Source: Flavobacterium aerium (GTDB lineage Bacteria; Bacteroidota; Bacteroidia; Flavobacteriales; Flavobacteriaceae). Taken from it: DNA of 64,000 nucleotides. Location of the stretch: positions 62,001-126,000 of the forward strand of contig NZ_JARQWR010000001.1 of assembly GCF_030766725.1 (NCBI RefSeq), written 5' to 3'. A program made the position numbers and the translations under genes. The notes under the pieces were generated by a model, which was not told the DNA's origin, did no database searches, and worked only from the letters and a program-made list of their open reading frames with translations. Of this stretch, positions 9,037 through 18,126 are shown in pieces; the first letter of the stretch is position 1; the number at the start of each line of letters is the position of its first letter.

Positions 9037-12000
9037 TTATTGAAGCATAAGTTCCATTAATTCTAAGGCTCTCTTGATAGATCGTACATTCTCAAAAGTA
9101 AGAAGTAAACGCAAACCGTTTTTAGTTTCCTTTTCCTTCATTTTACAAAGGTTACCTTGTTTCTGTACAAATTGTAATACGCGGTGAAATTGATTCGATT
9201 GGTAATAGTCCGACTGCTGATTTGATACAAAATAGCCAACCATTTTACCTTGTTTTAAGACCAATTTCTCAATACCCATTTGGGTTGCAATCCATTTAAT
9301 ACGGATGCTGTTTAACAAAGCAATAGCTTGTTTTGGTAATGGACCAAAACGGTCAATTAATTTGTTCTCATAAGCAATTAAAGAAACTTCATCTTTAATA
9401 ATACTTAGCTCATTGTATAAGTTCAAACGTTCTGAAACATTATTGATATAATTATCAGGGAATAGAATTTCAAAATCAGAATCAATCTGAATATCTTTTA
9501 CATATTCTTTTACTTTGGTAGGTTCATCTTCATATAGATCTTTGAACTCATTTTCTTTCAGTTCATCAATCGCTTCATTCATGATCTTTTGATAAGTGTC
9601 AAAACCAATTTCATTAATGAAACCACTTTGTTCCCCACCTAATAAATCTCCAGCACCACGAATTTCCAAGTCTTTCATTGCAATATTGAAGCCACTTCCT
9701 AAATCACTAAATTGTTCTAAAGCCTGAATTCGTTTACGGGCATCTTCAGTCATTACACTGTAAGGTGGAGTAATGAAATAACAAAAGGCTTTTTTATTAC
9801 TTCGACCCACACGACCACGCATTTGATGTAAATCGGAGAGGCCAAAATAATTTGCGTTGTTAATGAAAATAGTATTGGCATTCGGAACGTCAAGTCCACT
9901 TTCAATAATGGTGGTAGCGACTAAAACATCAAATTCACCACTCATAAAAGCGAGCATCAGTTCCTCTAGTTTTTTCCCATCCATTTGACCGTGTCCAACC
10001 CCTACTTTTGCACCTGGAACCAATCGCTGAATCATTCCAGCAACTTCTTTGATATTCTCTATGCGATTATTAATGAAGAAAACTTGACCTCCACGTTGAA
10101 TCTCATAGGAAATAGCATCGCGAATTACTTCTTCATTGAAACCAACAACATGTGTTTCAATAGGGTAACGATTAGGAGGAGGTGTGGTAATAACCGATAA
10201 ATCACGTGCCGCCATTAATGAAAACTGTAATGTTCTCGGGATAGGCGTTGCCGTTAAAGTTAAGGTGTCAACATTTTGAGCAATCGTTTTTAGTTTGTCC
10301 TTAACGTTTACACCAAATTTTTGCTCCTCATCAACAATCAATAAACCAAGGTTTTTGAATACCACATTTTTATTAACCAATTGATGAGTACCAATAATAA
10401 TATCTAATTTACCCTCTGCGAGTTCTTTTAATGTTTCTGCCTTTTGTTTCGCACTACGGAAACGGTTGAGGTATCCAATAGTGACAGGCATATCTTTTAA
10501 ACGTTCTGTGAACGTTTTATGATGCTGAAAAGCTAATATAGTTGTCGGTACTAAAATAGCAACCTGTTTACCATTATCAACGGCTTTAAAAGCAGCACGT
10601 ATAGCCACCTCAGTTTTTCCAAAACCAACATCACCACAAACTAATCGATCCATTGGTCTGTCGCTTTCCATATCGGCCTTGACCTCCTGTGTGGATTTTA
10701 TCTGATCAGGTGTGTCTTCATAAATAAAAGAAGATTCCAGTTCATATTGCAAATAACTATCAGGTGCATATTGGAATCCTTTTTCCAAACGACGTTTTGC
10801 GTACAGCTGAATTAAATTGAAAGCAATATGTTTAACACGGGCTTTGGTTTTTTGTTTTAAAACCTTCCATGCATTCGAGCCTAATTTATATATTTTCGGA
10901 GGAGCACCATCTTTGCCATTGTATTTGGATATTTTATGCAAAGAGTGAATACTAACGTATACAATGTCATTATCTGCATAAACTAATTTAATAGCTTCCT
11001 GTGTTTTATCTTCAACCTGAATTTTTTGTAATCCACCAAATTTACCAATACCATGATCAATGTGCGTCACATAATCACCAACGGATAAAGTAGTTAATTC
11101 TTTCAGTGTTATAGTCTGCTTTTTCGAATACCCATTCTTGATACTAAACTTGTGGTAACGTTCAAAAATTTGATGATCGGTATAGCAGGCAATTTGATTT
11201 TCTTCATCAATAAAACCTTGGTATAAAGGGAATACAATTGTTTTATAGTGTTCGGTTATATTCTCCTCGGTTTCTTCATCAAGTGTTTCAAATATATCAT
11301 GAAAACGTTTAGCCTGTTGGTCATTAGAACAAAACAAATAATTTTGAATCGCATTCAGGCGATTTTCCTTTAAATTGTTTAGTAATAAATCAAACTGCTT
11401 ATTGAAAGAAGGTTGAGGTTGTATGAAAAATTCAAATGTTTTCTGTGTTCTAAAGGTCGGCTTCGTACTTAATTCAACGATGGTAAAATCGAGCGCTTTT
11501 TTAATGAATGAAGTTTGGTTTAAGAATAATTCTTCAGGAGAAGAATGTTTAATTTCCTTTGATAATTTACCAAAAGCGTCATTTGCTTTTTGAAAAAGCT
11601 TATCCAGTTGCCCCAGTAATAAATCTGTATTACTAATGAAAATCGTTGTTTTTTCGTTGATGTAATCTAAGAAACTTTCTCTGTTTTCTTGTAGAAATTT
11701 ATTCTCAACGTTAGGAATAATCGTGATTTTCTTTTGACGATCTAAAGACAATTGTGTTTCTACATCAAAAGTTCGGATAGAGTCAATATCATCCCCAAAA
11801 AATTCAATACGATACGGATTGTCATTTGAGAATGAAAATACATCAATAATTCCTCCACGTACAGAAAATTCACCCGGCTCTGAAACGAAATCGACTCTTT
11901 TAAATTGATATTCAAAAAGAACTTCATTAATAAAATCAATGGATATTTTATCACCAATGGCTACTTTCAGCGTATTTTTGTCCAGTTCTTTTCGCGTTAC

Positions 12001-12396
12001 AACTTTCTCAAAAAGCGCCTCGGGATAGGTAACAATAATCGCTGGTTTTTTTCTTGAATTGATACGATTTAATACTTCAGCACGAAGTAAAACATTAGCA
12101 TTGTCTGTTTCATCAATTTGATACGGACGACGGTATGATCCAGGATAAAATAATACATCCTGATCATTAATCATTTGCTCTAAATCATTCAAATAATAAG
12201 CAGCCTCCTCATTATCCTGAAGAATCAGTAAAAAAGGATTTTCTGTTTTGTTAAAAAGCGACTTTATAACAAAGGAAAGAGAAGAACCAACTAAGCCTTT
12301 TAGATTGATTTTTTGTTCCCGTTGTTGTAAAATTTCAGCAATTTGATTGACCTTAGGAGATTGATCGTATTTGTTAAAAATGACTTTCTTACTCAA
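9037..12396 (-). CDS. mfd: Transcription-repair coupling factor Mfd
   Basis: The 1119-residue ATP-dependent translocase displaces stalled RNA polymerase and recruits UvrA. It has the UvrB-like N-terminal modules, the RNAP-interacting CarD-like domain (TTLSVGDYVTHIDHGIGKFGG), helicase motif I GDVGFGKTEVA, motif II as DEEQ (VDEEQKFGV), motif VI (HQMRGRVGRSN) and the C-terminal TRCF domain. The frame stays open to a TTG at 12456, but a -7 box at 12415-12422 lies inside that extension. Family members commonly start just before the equivalent of KVIFNKYDQSPK. I therefore choose the TTG at 12396 (LSKKVIF read as MSKKVIF). Confidence 0.95.
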   Translation of the reverse strand: MSKKVIFNKYDQSPKVNQIAEILQQREQKINLKGLVGSSLSFVIKSLFNKTENPFLLILQDNEEAAYYLNDLEQMINDQDVLFYPGSYRRPYQIDETDNANVLLRAEVLNRINSRKKPAIIVTYPEALFEKVVTRKELDKNTLKVAIGDKISIDFINEVLFEYQFKRVDFVSEPGEFSVRGGIIDVFSFSNDNPYRIEFFGDDIDSIRTFDVETQLSLDRQKKITIIPNVENKFLQENRESFLDYINEKTTIFISNTDLLLGQLDKLFQKANDAFGKLSKEIKHSSPEELFLNQTSFIKKALDFTIVELSTKPTFRTQKTFEFFIQPQPSFNKQFDLLLNNLKENRLNAIQNYLFCSNDQQAKRFHDIFETLDEETEENITEHYKTIVFPLYQGFIDEENQIACYTDHQIFERYHKFSIKNGYSKKQTITLKELTTLSVGDYVTHIDHGIGKFGGLQKIQVEDKTQEAIKLVYADNDIVYVSIHSLHKISKYNGKDGAPPKIYKLGSNAWKVLKQKTKARVKHIAFNLIQLYAKRRLEKGFQYAPDSYLQYELESSFIYEDTPDQIKSTQEVKADMESDRPMDRLVCGDVGFGKTEVAIRAAFKAVDNGKQVAILVPTTILAFQHHKTFTERLKDMPVTIGYLNRFRSAKQKAETLKELAEGKLDIIIGTHQLVNKNVVFKNLGLLIVDEEQKFGVNVKDKLKTIAQNVDTLTLTATPIPRTLQFSLMAARDLSVITTPPPNRYPIETHVVGFNEEVIRDAISYEIQRGGQVFFINNRIENIKEVAGMIQRLVPGAKVGVGHGQMDGKKLEELMLAFMSGEFDVLVATTIIESGLDVPNANTIFINNANYFGLSDLHQMRGRVGRSNKKAFCYFITPPYSVMTEDARKRIQALEQFSDLGSGFNIAMKDLEIRGAGDLLGGEQSGFINEIGFDTYQKIMNEAIDELKENEFKDLYEDEPTKVKEYVKDIQIDSDFEILFPDNYINNVSERLNLYNELSIIKDEVSLIAYENKLIDRFGPLPKQAIALLNSIRIKWIATQMGIEKLVLKQGKMVGYFVSNQQSDYYQSNQFHRVLQFVQKQGNLCKMKEKETKNGLRLLLTFENVRSIKRALELMELMLQ

Positions 12397-12414
12397 TGTT
12401 TTACAATTTTGAGG

Positions 12415-12442
12415 CAAAGATAACTTTTTAAGGATTAAACAA
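12415..12442 (-). promoter_or_regulatory. Putative mfd promoter
   Basis: On the minus strand TTG (12442-12440), a 17-nt spacer and TATCTTTG (12422-12415) fit the Bacteroidota -33/-7 pattern. Transcription would begin near 12408, about a dozen bases before the proposed TTG start. Confidence 0.6.
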
Positions 12443-12499
12443 AAAGCCTTCACCAAGTGTTAATACAATCCAACCAATAAAAAATGTTAGTGCAAAATA

Positions 12500-13129
12500 T
12501 TATTTCTCAACAGCGTGTCCTGAAGGTAAATTTTGAACAGGCGCTGGTTTTACACCTTCGGGTAATTTTTGCTTTAAAGTGTCCAATGATTGTAGCATTG
12601 CGGCTTCACCTTCTTCAAGCTGAGTGTTTTTTCTACGAACAATTTCTTCCATTTGATCTTGAATTGATTGTATTTCCAAGTTAATCTCACCAATGGTAGT
12701 AACTACTTTTTGGTCGGGAATATTGTTCAATAGAATATAAGTTTCCAATACTTTAACTTTAGTAATCATCGCCATGATACGGCTTTTTACTTGTGGCTTG
12801 TCAAAAATGGGAGGGATATTATTGGTTAATGCTGTAGCTTTAAGTGCGAGTGTTTTTGTTTTTTGCTGAAAAGCACCAATCGTACTTTTAGGTTTCTGTT
12901 GTAATTCCGTTTGGAATAAACGCCATTCGCTCCATCCATCAATAGCTGCTTGTGTTTGTGGACTAAAAGGAGTATTGTTGAACTTCCAACTTTTATTAAT
13001 AGCATTAAAAGTAGAATCCTTTTTCTGCATTGCTTTTAGATTTTCTGCTTCACGTTGCTTGGAATCATTGCGACATGACCCAAGGATTAAACTGAATAGC
13101 AAAGTGATATAAAGGATGTAGGACTTCAT
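12500..13129 (-). CDS. Lipoprotein of unknown function
   Basis: The 209-residue protein has a lipoprotein signal (FSLILGSC, Cys19 as lipidation site) followed by a charged linker rich in Lys/Gln/Glu. The rest is helical with heptad-like spacing (INLEIQSIQDQMEEIVRRKNTQLEEGEAAMLQSLDTL), so a coiled-coil periplasmic or outer-membrane lipoprotein is likely. I recognise no family. It ends 104 bp upstream of the proposed mfd start on the same strand and has its own -7 boxes. Confidence 0.75.
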   Translation of the reverse strand: MKSYILYITLLFSLILGSCRNDSKQREAENLKAMQKKDSTFNAINKSWKFNNTPFSPQTQAAIDGWSEWRLFQTELQQKPKSTIGAFQQKTKTLALKATALTNNIPPIFDKPQVKSRIMAMITKVKVLETYILLNNIPDQKVVTTIGEINLEIQSIQDQMEEIVRRKNTQLEEGEAAMLQSLDTLKQKLPEGVKPAPVQNLPSGHAVEK

Positions 13130-13148
13130 TTTAATGTTTTTAAAGCGA

Positions 13149-13164
13149 CAAAGTTACAAATGTA
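13149..13164 (-). promoter_or_regulatory. Two adjacent -7 boxes of the lipoprotein gene
   Basis: On the minus strand TACATTTG (13164-13157) and TAACTTTG (13156-13149) both match TAnnTTTG. A TTG at 13183-13181 gives spacers of 16 and 24 nt. Either would start transcription a short distance before the ATG at 13129. Confidence 0.5.
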
Positions 13165-13339
13165 TAATGATTTATACATTCAAGATGAATATTATTAATT
13201 AATGTTAGAATAGCGCAACTTGTAGTGATATGAGATAGTCTGTTGCGGATAATTTATTTTTTAGATCTAAAAATCAGTATCTCATTAATAAGATTGAATA
13301 AAGCTGTGTTAAAGTAACAAATTTTCAATTGTGAAAAGT

Positions 13340-13347
13340 TATATTTG
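13340..13347 (+). promoter_or_regulatory. -7 box of threonine dehydrogenase gene
   Basis: TATATTTG fits the -7 consensus. The longest frame of the gene begins with a GTG whose first base is the last base of this box, so that start would not be transcribed. This decides for the ATG at 13371. Confidence 0.6.
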
Positions 13348-13370
13348 TGCACTTAAAATGTTATCAAATT

Positions 13371-14324
13371 ATGAGTACTACGATTTTGATTATTGGAGCT
13401 TGTGGACAAATTGGGACAGAGCTTACTATGAAATTGCGAACAATATATGGTTCGGATTCTGTAATTGCATCGGATATTAGAGAAGGTGGAGAAGCGATGA
13501 TGTCTTCGGGGCCCTTTGAAATTCTGAATGCAATGGATTTTGAACAAGTTGAGAAAGTAGTCGAAAAACATAATGTTGATGAGGTTTACTTAATGGCTGC
13601 GATGCTTTCTGCAACAGCAGAGAAAAATCCTGCATTAGCATGGGATTTGAACATGAATTCTTTATTTCATGTTTTGAATTTAGCAAAAGCCCAAAAAATT
13701 AAAAAAGTATTCTGGCCTTCTAGTATTGCTGTTTTTGGACCAACCACTCCAAAAGTTGATACGCCTCAATATACTGTAATGGAACCATCAACGGTATATG
13801 GGATTAGTAAACAAACAGGAGAAAGATGGTGCGAATATTACCATAATATTTATGGAGTAGATGTAAGAAGTATCCGTTATCCAGGTTTAATCAGTTGGTC
13901 AACACCACCGGGTGGAGGGACTACAGATTATGCGGTAGATATTTATCACAAAGCACTTCAAGAAGGTAAGTACGAATGTTTCCTTTCAGAAGAAACTCGT
14001 CTTCCGATGATGTATATGGATGATGCTATTAGAGCAACGATCTCTATTATGCAAGCACCAGCAGAAAAAGTGAAAATTAGATCAGCCTATAATTTAGCTG
14101 CGATGAGTTTCACACCAAAAGAAATTACGGAAGCGATTCAAGTGCATAAACCAGAATTTACAATCAGTTATGCGCCAGATTTCAGACAGAAAATTGCCGA
14201 TAGCTGGCCTCAAAGTATTGATGACACAGCGGCAAGAAAAGACTGGGGATGGAAACATGATTTCGATTTAGCTTTAATGACTACAGATATGTTGGAACAC
14301 TTATCAGATGAAGTAATCCGATAA
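13371..14324 (+). CDS. tdh: L-threonine 3-dehydrogenase, short-chain (SDR/epimerase) type
   Basis: The 317-residue protein oxidises L-threonine to 2-amino-3-ketobutyrate with NAD in the cytoplasm. The Rossmann motif GACGQIG is at residues 9-15, with Asp in IASDIR as the probable NAD-ribose ligand. The catalytic pair is Tyr143/Lys147 in VYGISKQTGERW. The segment SIRYPGLISWSTPPGGGTTDYAVDIYHKAL and the C-terminal DDTAARKDWGWKHDFDL are typical of the SDR-type enzyme described from Flavobacterium frigidimaris. This is distinct from the zinc-dependent E. coli Tdh. The start at ATG 13371 is supported by the promoter position. Confidence 0.92.
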   Translation: MSTTILIIGACGQIGTELTMKLRTIYGSDSVIASDIREGGEAMMSSGPFEILNAMDFEQVEKVVEKHNVDEVYLMAAMLSATAEKNPALAWDLNMNSLFHVLNLAKAQKIKKVFWPSSIAVFGPTTPKVDTPQYTVMEPSTVYGISKQTGERWCEYYHNIYGVDVRSIRYPGLISWSTPPGGGTTDYAVDIYHKALQEGKYECFLSEETRLPMMYMDDAIRATISIMQAPAEKVKIRSAYNLAAMSFTPKEITEAIQVHKPEFTISYAPDFRQKIADSWPQSIDDTAARKDWGWKHDFDLALMTTDMLEHLSDEVIR

Positions 14325-14346
14325 GAAAATCAACTTGATATAAAAT

Positions 14347-14381
14347 ACAAACGCCACTGCAAATATTGTAGTGGCGTTTGT
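14347..14381 (+). terminator. Hairpin terminator after tdh
   Basis: A perfect 12-bp GC-containing stem (14347-14358 with 14370-14381) lies 23 bp after the stop between convergent genes. The A-rich left flank and TTTGT right end allow weak use in both directions. Confidence 0.65.
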
Positions 14382-14436
14382 GCATGATGATAGAAAACAA
14401 TTATTGATATAAAACGGTAATTGTCCTTCAATCGTA

Positions 14437-14955
14437 TTATTTTTTAGACTTTATTTTTTGAATTAAAGCATCATCGGTATCCTTCTTCAAGTTGATTGCT
14501 TCATTTATTTTGTCATTCGGCATTGTCATCGAAAGTACATAATGTGCAATTTTCCACTTGCCATCGTCTTTTATTAAAACACCTGATCCACGGCATATTT
14601 TCATCTGTGTATCCAATAGTTCATCAAACCAAGCTATTTTTCCGTTTTCACCAATGTAAATTGTTCGTTCTAAGGGCGTGAAATTCCAAGCAGTTCCTTT
14701 ATCAAAATAAGGTTTTGCAAAAGCCTTAAAGGCCTCTTTTTGACAGTTTTCGGTTGCATCAGTTCCGATATAAACACCATCGTTGGTCATGTAGCCCATG
14801 TATTCGTCAAATTTAGCTTCGGCAGCAGCTCTATGCCATTGATCAATGGTTTTACCAATATAGTTTTTTTCATCGTCCATTTTTTCTTTATCCACTTCTT
14901 TAAGACAAGAAACTGAAGTAAAAGCAACAAGAACAAATAGTATTGTTTTTTTCAT
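14437..14955 (-). CDS. SnoaL-like/NTF2-fold lipoprotein
   Basis: This 172-residue protein begins with a lipoprotein signal (VAFTSVSC, Cys17). The mature part looks like an NTF2/SnoaL-like cone fold. It has an N-terminal helix with IDQWHRAAAEAKFDEYMGYMTNDGVYIGTDATE, a hydrophobic core of strands, and GKWKIAHYVLSMTMPNDKINE near the end, as in DUF4440-type proteins. Such proteins bind small hydrophobic ligands or act as orphan enzymes. The role here is unknown. The gene stands alone between tdh and the copper cluster. Confidence 0.82.
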   Translation of the reverse strand: MKKTILFVLVAFTSVSCLKEVDKEKMDDEKNYIGKTIDQWHRAAAEAKFDEYMGYMTNDGVYIGTDATENCQKEAFKAFAKPYFDKGTAWNFTPLERTIYIGENGKIAWFDELLDTQMKICRGSGVLIKDDGKWKIAHYVLSMTMPNDKINEAINLKKDTDDALIQKIKSKK

Positions 14956-15005
14956 TGTTTAAAAATTTAGTTGGACTAAAGTAAGAAAAAATTACAATAA
15001 TGTAA

Positions 15006-17216
15006 TTAATACGTAACTACAAGTCCACCACCCAATCCCATATCACTGTCATAATGAGTTGATAAGGAAATGTATTTGGTCATGATGTAGCGTGTACCGA
15101 TACTGTATTCTAAATCACTATTCCAAGAGCCCCATAAACGAAGACGGGAAGTAACAGGAATATCATCACGTTTAAATTGAAGTCGCATTCTACCTTCGTG
15201 ATCGACTCTTACATCGGCTGCAACTAACCAAGGAAGGGTGTAGAGTACTCCAACACAAAATACAGCTCGTTGATCTTTCGTATTACCCTGACCAAAAAGA
15301 TTTTTCTCTACTTCCCCATGAGATTTCCGATATCTAAAATCCCAACCAACGTAGGTAGCAAAATATTGATTGCGATCCCAATAACGGCCAATATGAGCTT
15401 CCGTTTCATATCCTTTTTCTTTATCCAATCCTAATCTCCATTCGGCAGCAAAAAAATTGCGAGTGTTTTCCAAACGGATTTCTCCATCACTACCATTACT
15501 TTCCAATCCTACTTCAGCAGAAAAATAATATCTTTTATCATCACGATAGACTACTTTCAAAGCTTCTTTTGGATTTGGAATCTGTGGATTAGGAGGAGAA
15601 TCTTCATAGGTAAATATTCTACCCATGCCCGACATCATATGATATAAAATATGACAATGAAAAAACCAATCGCCATATTCTTCGGAAGCATGGAACTCAA
15701 TTGTATCGGTCTCCATCGGCATGATATCCAATACATTTTTTAAAGGAGAATATTCACCTTGACTATTCAAAACTCTAAAAAAATGACCGTGTAAATGCAT
15801 CGGGTGGCGCATCATCGAATTATTGGTAATCACAATTCGGATGTTTTCCCCTTTTTTAATCATGATTTTGTCTGTTTCAGAAACGGTTTTATCGTCGATT
15901 GTCCATACATATCGATTCATATTTCCTGTAAGTTCAAAATGCAGGGTACGCACAGGCCCATCGGGTAGAGTTGTTTTTACAGGAGATCGGAGCATATCAT
16001 AATTGAGGGTGATTATGGCCGGAGTTTCCTTCGGGTCTTCCATAGTCATCGTATTCATATCATGCATGCTGTGATCCATTCCTTTTTGTTTTTTATCTTC
16101 TTCCCCAGATATTTCAGGATACATCACTGTATTCATATCCATTTTTTGTAGGCTCATATTCATTCCCATGTCTTTCATTGAACCACCTACGGTCATCATA
16201 TCATTCATCATCTTCATGCCTTCAAAGTATTTTAATTTAGGCAGAGGAGTATCTAATTGTTTGATACCATCACCCAACCATATAGAAGCTTTACCTGTTC
16301 GGTCTTCGGAAGTTGCTACAAATTCATAGGAGGTACCATCATCAGGAATCGTCACAATAACATCATAGGTTTCGGATGCACCAACAATTAATCGGTCTAC
16401 AGTAACAGGTTCGACATCCATTCCATCATTTGCCACAACATTTATTTTTCCACCAGCATAGGTTAACCAAAAATAAGTAGAGGCACTACCGTTTACAATG
16501 CGCAAGCGTACTTGGTCACCACCTTTGAGTTGTGGAACTTGATCTTCTTCTTTTCCGTTGGCAAGGAATTTTTCATAATATACATCACTTACATCCATGG
16601 CATTCATACGCTTCCATTCGTTGGTCAGTTTTGTTTTGAAATGTCCTTTTTTGATTGCTTCTGCATAATTTTGTGTAGCGCCTTTTTTGATTGCATACCA
16701 GTCAGAAGCTTTATGTAGAGAGCGTTCAATTTCCATTGGATTTTCATCAGACCAATCACTTAAAAGAATAGTATGTTCTGGAATTTTTGCAGCTTCTTTT
16801 TTGTGAATAATAAAAGCGCCATACATACCAGACTGTTCTTGTAGCATAGTATGTGAATGATACCAATAAGTTCCGTTTTGTTTAATAGGAAATTTGTAAG
16901 TATGTGTAGACATTCCCTCAATTGGAGCAGTAGTTAGGTAGGGAACTCCATCTTGTTCATTGGGTAAAATTAAACCATGCCAGTGAATAGAAGTTTCATG
17001 GTGCATTTTATTATGTACATGAATTATGGCAGTATCTCCTTCCGTGAAATATAAAGTTGGGGCGGGAATAGAGCCATTAATAGCAATTCCTTTTACACTC
17101 TTTCCAGAGTAATTAACAACCGTATCATTTACATACAAGTTGTATTCTACTGTCTTTTGCGCCCAGCTTACTAAGGAACATACGATAAGCAATACTGAAG
17201 TAAAAAGTAATTTCAT
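15006..17216 (-). CDS. Multicopper oxidase (CopA-type) with Met-rich loop and C-terminal beta-barrel-like extension
   Basis: The 736-residue exported protein (signal peptide 1-19, ending SWAQ) has the copper ligands of multicopper oxidases: IHWHG 77-81, YWYHSH 117-122, HPMHLHGH 471-478 and HCHILYHMMSGM 520-531 (type 1 Cys521). Residues 334-394 hold 17 Met plus His, a Cu(I)-binding insert as in CopA/CueO. CopA-like enzymes oxidise Cu(I) in the periplasm. After residue 550 comes a tail of about 185 residues with alternating aromatic strands ending GGGLVVTY, resembling the CopB outer-membrane barrel. It is the last gene of the copper cluster. Confidence 0.93.
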   Translation of the reverse strand: MKLLFTSVLLIVCSLVSWAQKTVEYNLYVNDTVVNYSGKSVKGIAINGSIPAPTLYFTEGDTAIIHVHNKMHHETSIHWHGLILPNEQDGVPYLTTAPIEGMSTHTYKFPIKQNGTYWYHSHTMLQEQSGMYGAFIIHKKEAAKIPEHTILLSDWSDENPMEIERSLHKASDWYAIKKGATQNYAEAIKKGHFKTKLTNEWKRMNAMDVSDVYYEKFLANGKEEDQVPQLKGGDQVRLRIVNGSASTYFWLTYAGGKINVVANDGMDVEPVTVDRLIVGASETYDVIVTIPDDGTSYEFVATSEDRTGKASIWLGDGIKQLDTPLPKLKYFEGMKMMNDMMTVGGSMKDMGMNMSLQKMDMNTVMYPEISGEEDKKQKGMDHSMHDMNTMTMEDPKETPAIITLNYDMLRSPVKTTLPDGPVRTLHFELTGNMNRYVWTIDDKTVSETDKIMIKKGENIRIVITNNSMMRHPMHLHGHFFRVLNSQGEYSPLKNVLDIMPMETDTIEFHASEEYGDWFFHCHILYHMMSGMGRIFTYEDSPPNPQIPNPKEALKVVYRDDKRYYFSAEVGLESNGSDGEIRLENTRNFFAAEWRLGLDKEKGYETEAHIGRYWDRNQYFATYVGWDFRYRKSHGEVEKNLFGQGNTKDQRAVFCVGVLYTLPWLVAADVRVDHEGRMRLQFKRDDIPVTSRLRLWGSWNSDLEYSIGTRYIMTKYISLSTHYDSDMGLGGGLVVTY

Positions 17217-17251
17217 AGTATATTATTTATAGTGTTGGAATATGGCAATAG

Positions 17252-17296
17252 AATACCCAATCATAAAGTTAAAAGATAAAAATATGATTAGGTATT
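17252..17296 (-). promoter_or_regulatory. Inverted repeat between the HMA-MauE gene and the multicopper oxidase gene
   Basis: Arms of 13 nt (17252-17264 and 17284-17296, one G-U or mismatch) surround a 19-nt A-rich spacer. It lies in the 107-bp gap ahead of the oxidase ATG. It could be an internal terminator or attenuator that lowers oxidase expression relative to upstream genes, or a processing site. Confidence 0.5.
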
Positions 17297-17323
17297 ATTT
17301 GTAGTGTTTTGTTTGTTAGTGTT

Positions 17324-18046
17324 TTATAACAACATAAAAATCATAGCAGCGCTCATGATAATCATTAAAGCATCTTCAATAATAGTGACTGTACTCATGG
17401 GTAAATTGAATACTGCACCAAGACAAGCACATTGAATTTTCTTTTTGTTCATTACACTTTGTAATACCCCGACAATACTAACAGACATAACAATAAAGGT
17501 TACGATGTTGGTATATAAAGGTTCAAATCCCGTTAAGAAAGCAAGACCTAATGCTAATTCTACTATTGCATAGAGGTAACCCCAAGATTTAAACTGCTTG
17601 GCAACAATATCATACATGGCATAACTTTCTGCAAAACCAGAAAGATTAAGTAGTTTGAAGAATGAAAATACCAAGAAAAATCCAGCCATGAAATGTTGCA
17701 TCCATTGCATAAAATCAAAATGATGCCCCGTAAACTGTACTAACAATGTAATTCCAGTGATGTACGTGAAAATCAAAATAATGGGTTTATAGGTCGCGAA
17801 CCAACTTTTTGTTTGTTCGGCTACTTCATTGTGTTGTATTGCGCTAATATGATATTTACTTTCAGAACCACCTAAAGCTTCTTGCAAGGCAGAGATTCCC
17901 ACATGTTTATCCATTGTTATGGTTGCTGTATTTTCGTCTTTAGAAACAGCAACGTCAGTGATATTTTGGACGTTGAACAGCATGGTTTTAACCTTAGCCT
18001 CACAACTTGTACATGTCATTCCTGTCAATTGATAGGTATGTGTCAT
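17324..18046 (-). CDS. HMA domain fused to MauE/DoxX-type membrane protein
   Basis: Of 240 residues, the first 70 are a heavy-metal-associated domain with GMTCTSC (Cys12 and Cys15), the Cu(I)-binding signature. From about residue 88 there are four or more membrane segments with a FMAGFFLVFSFFKLLNLSGFAESYAMYDIVA region and a CACLGA motif near residue 205. This pattern belongs to the MauE/methylamine-utilisation DoxX-like family linked to disulfide chemistry. A role in membrane copper or thiol handling is inferred from the fusion and from its copper-cluster neighbours. Confidence 0.88.
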   Translation of the reverse strand: MTHTYQLTGMTCTSCEAKVKTMLFNVQNITDVAVSKDENTATITMDKHVGISALQEALGGSESKYHISAIQHNEVAEQTKSWFATYKPIILIFTYITGITLLVQFTGHHFDFMQWMQHFMAGFFLVFSFFKLLNLSGFAESYAMYDIVAKQFKSWGYLYAIVELALGLAFLTGFEPLYTNIVTFIVMSVSIVGVLQSVMNKKKIQCACLGAVFNLPMSTVTIIEDALMIIMSAAMIFMLL

Positions 18047-18066
18047 AATAATATAGGTTTAGAGTA

Positions 18067-18074
18067 CAAAATTA
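18067..18074 (-). promoter_or_regulatory. Putative -7 box of HMA-MauE gene
   Basis: TAATTTTG on the minus strand, 21 bp upstream of the ATG, suggests a second promoter inside the copper cluster. A TTG lies 27 nt further upstream, which is longer than ideal. Confidence 0.4.
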
Positions 18075-18126
18075 GACATTCTATTGCCGAATGTTGTTGT
18101 ACAATTATGGGTCTATTTTGTATAGT

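Noticed and set aside
18098..18105. TTGTACAA as an operator in the copper cluster
   Set aside because: An 8-bp palindrome of this composition is expected by chance in AT-rich DNA and no second copy was noticed nearby.
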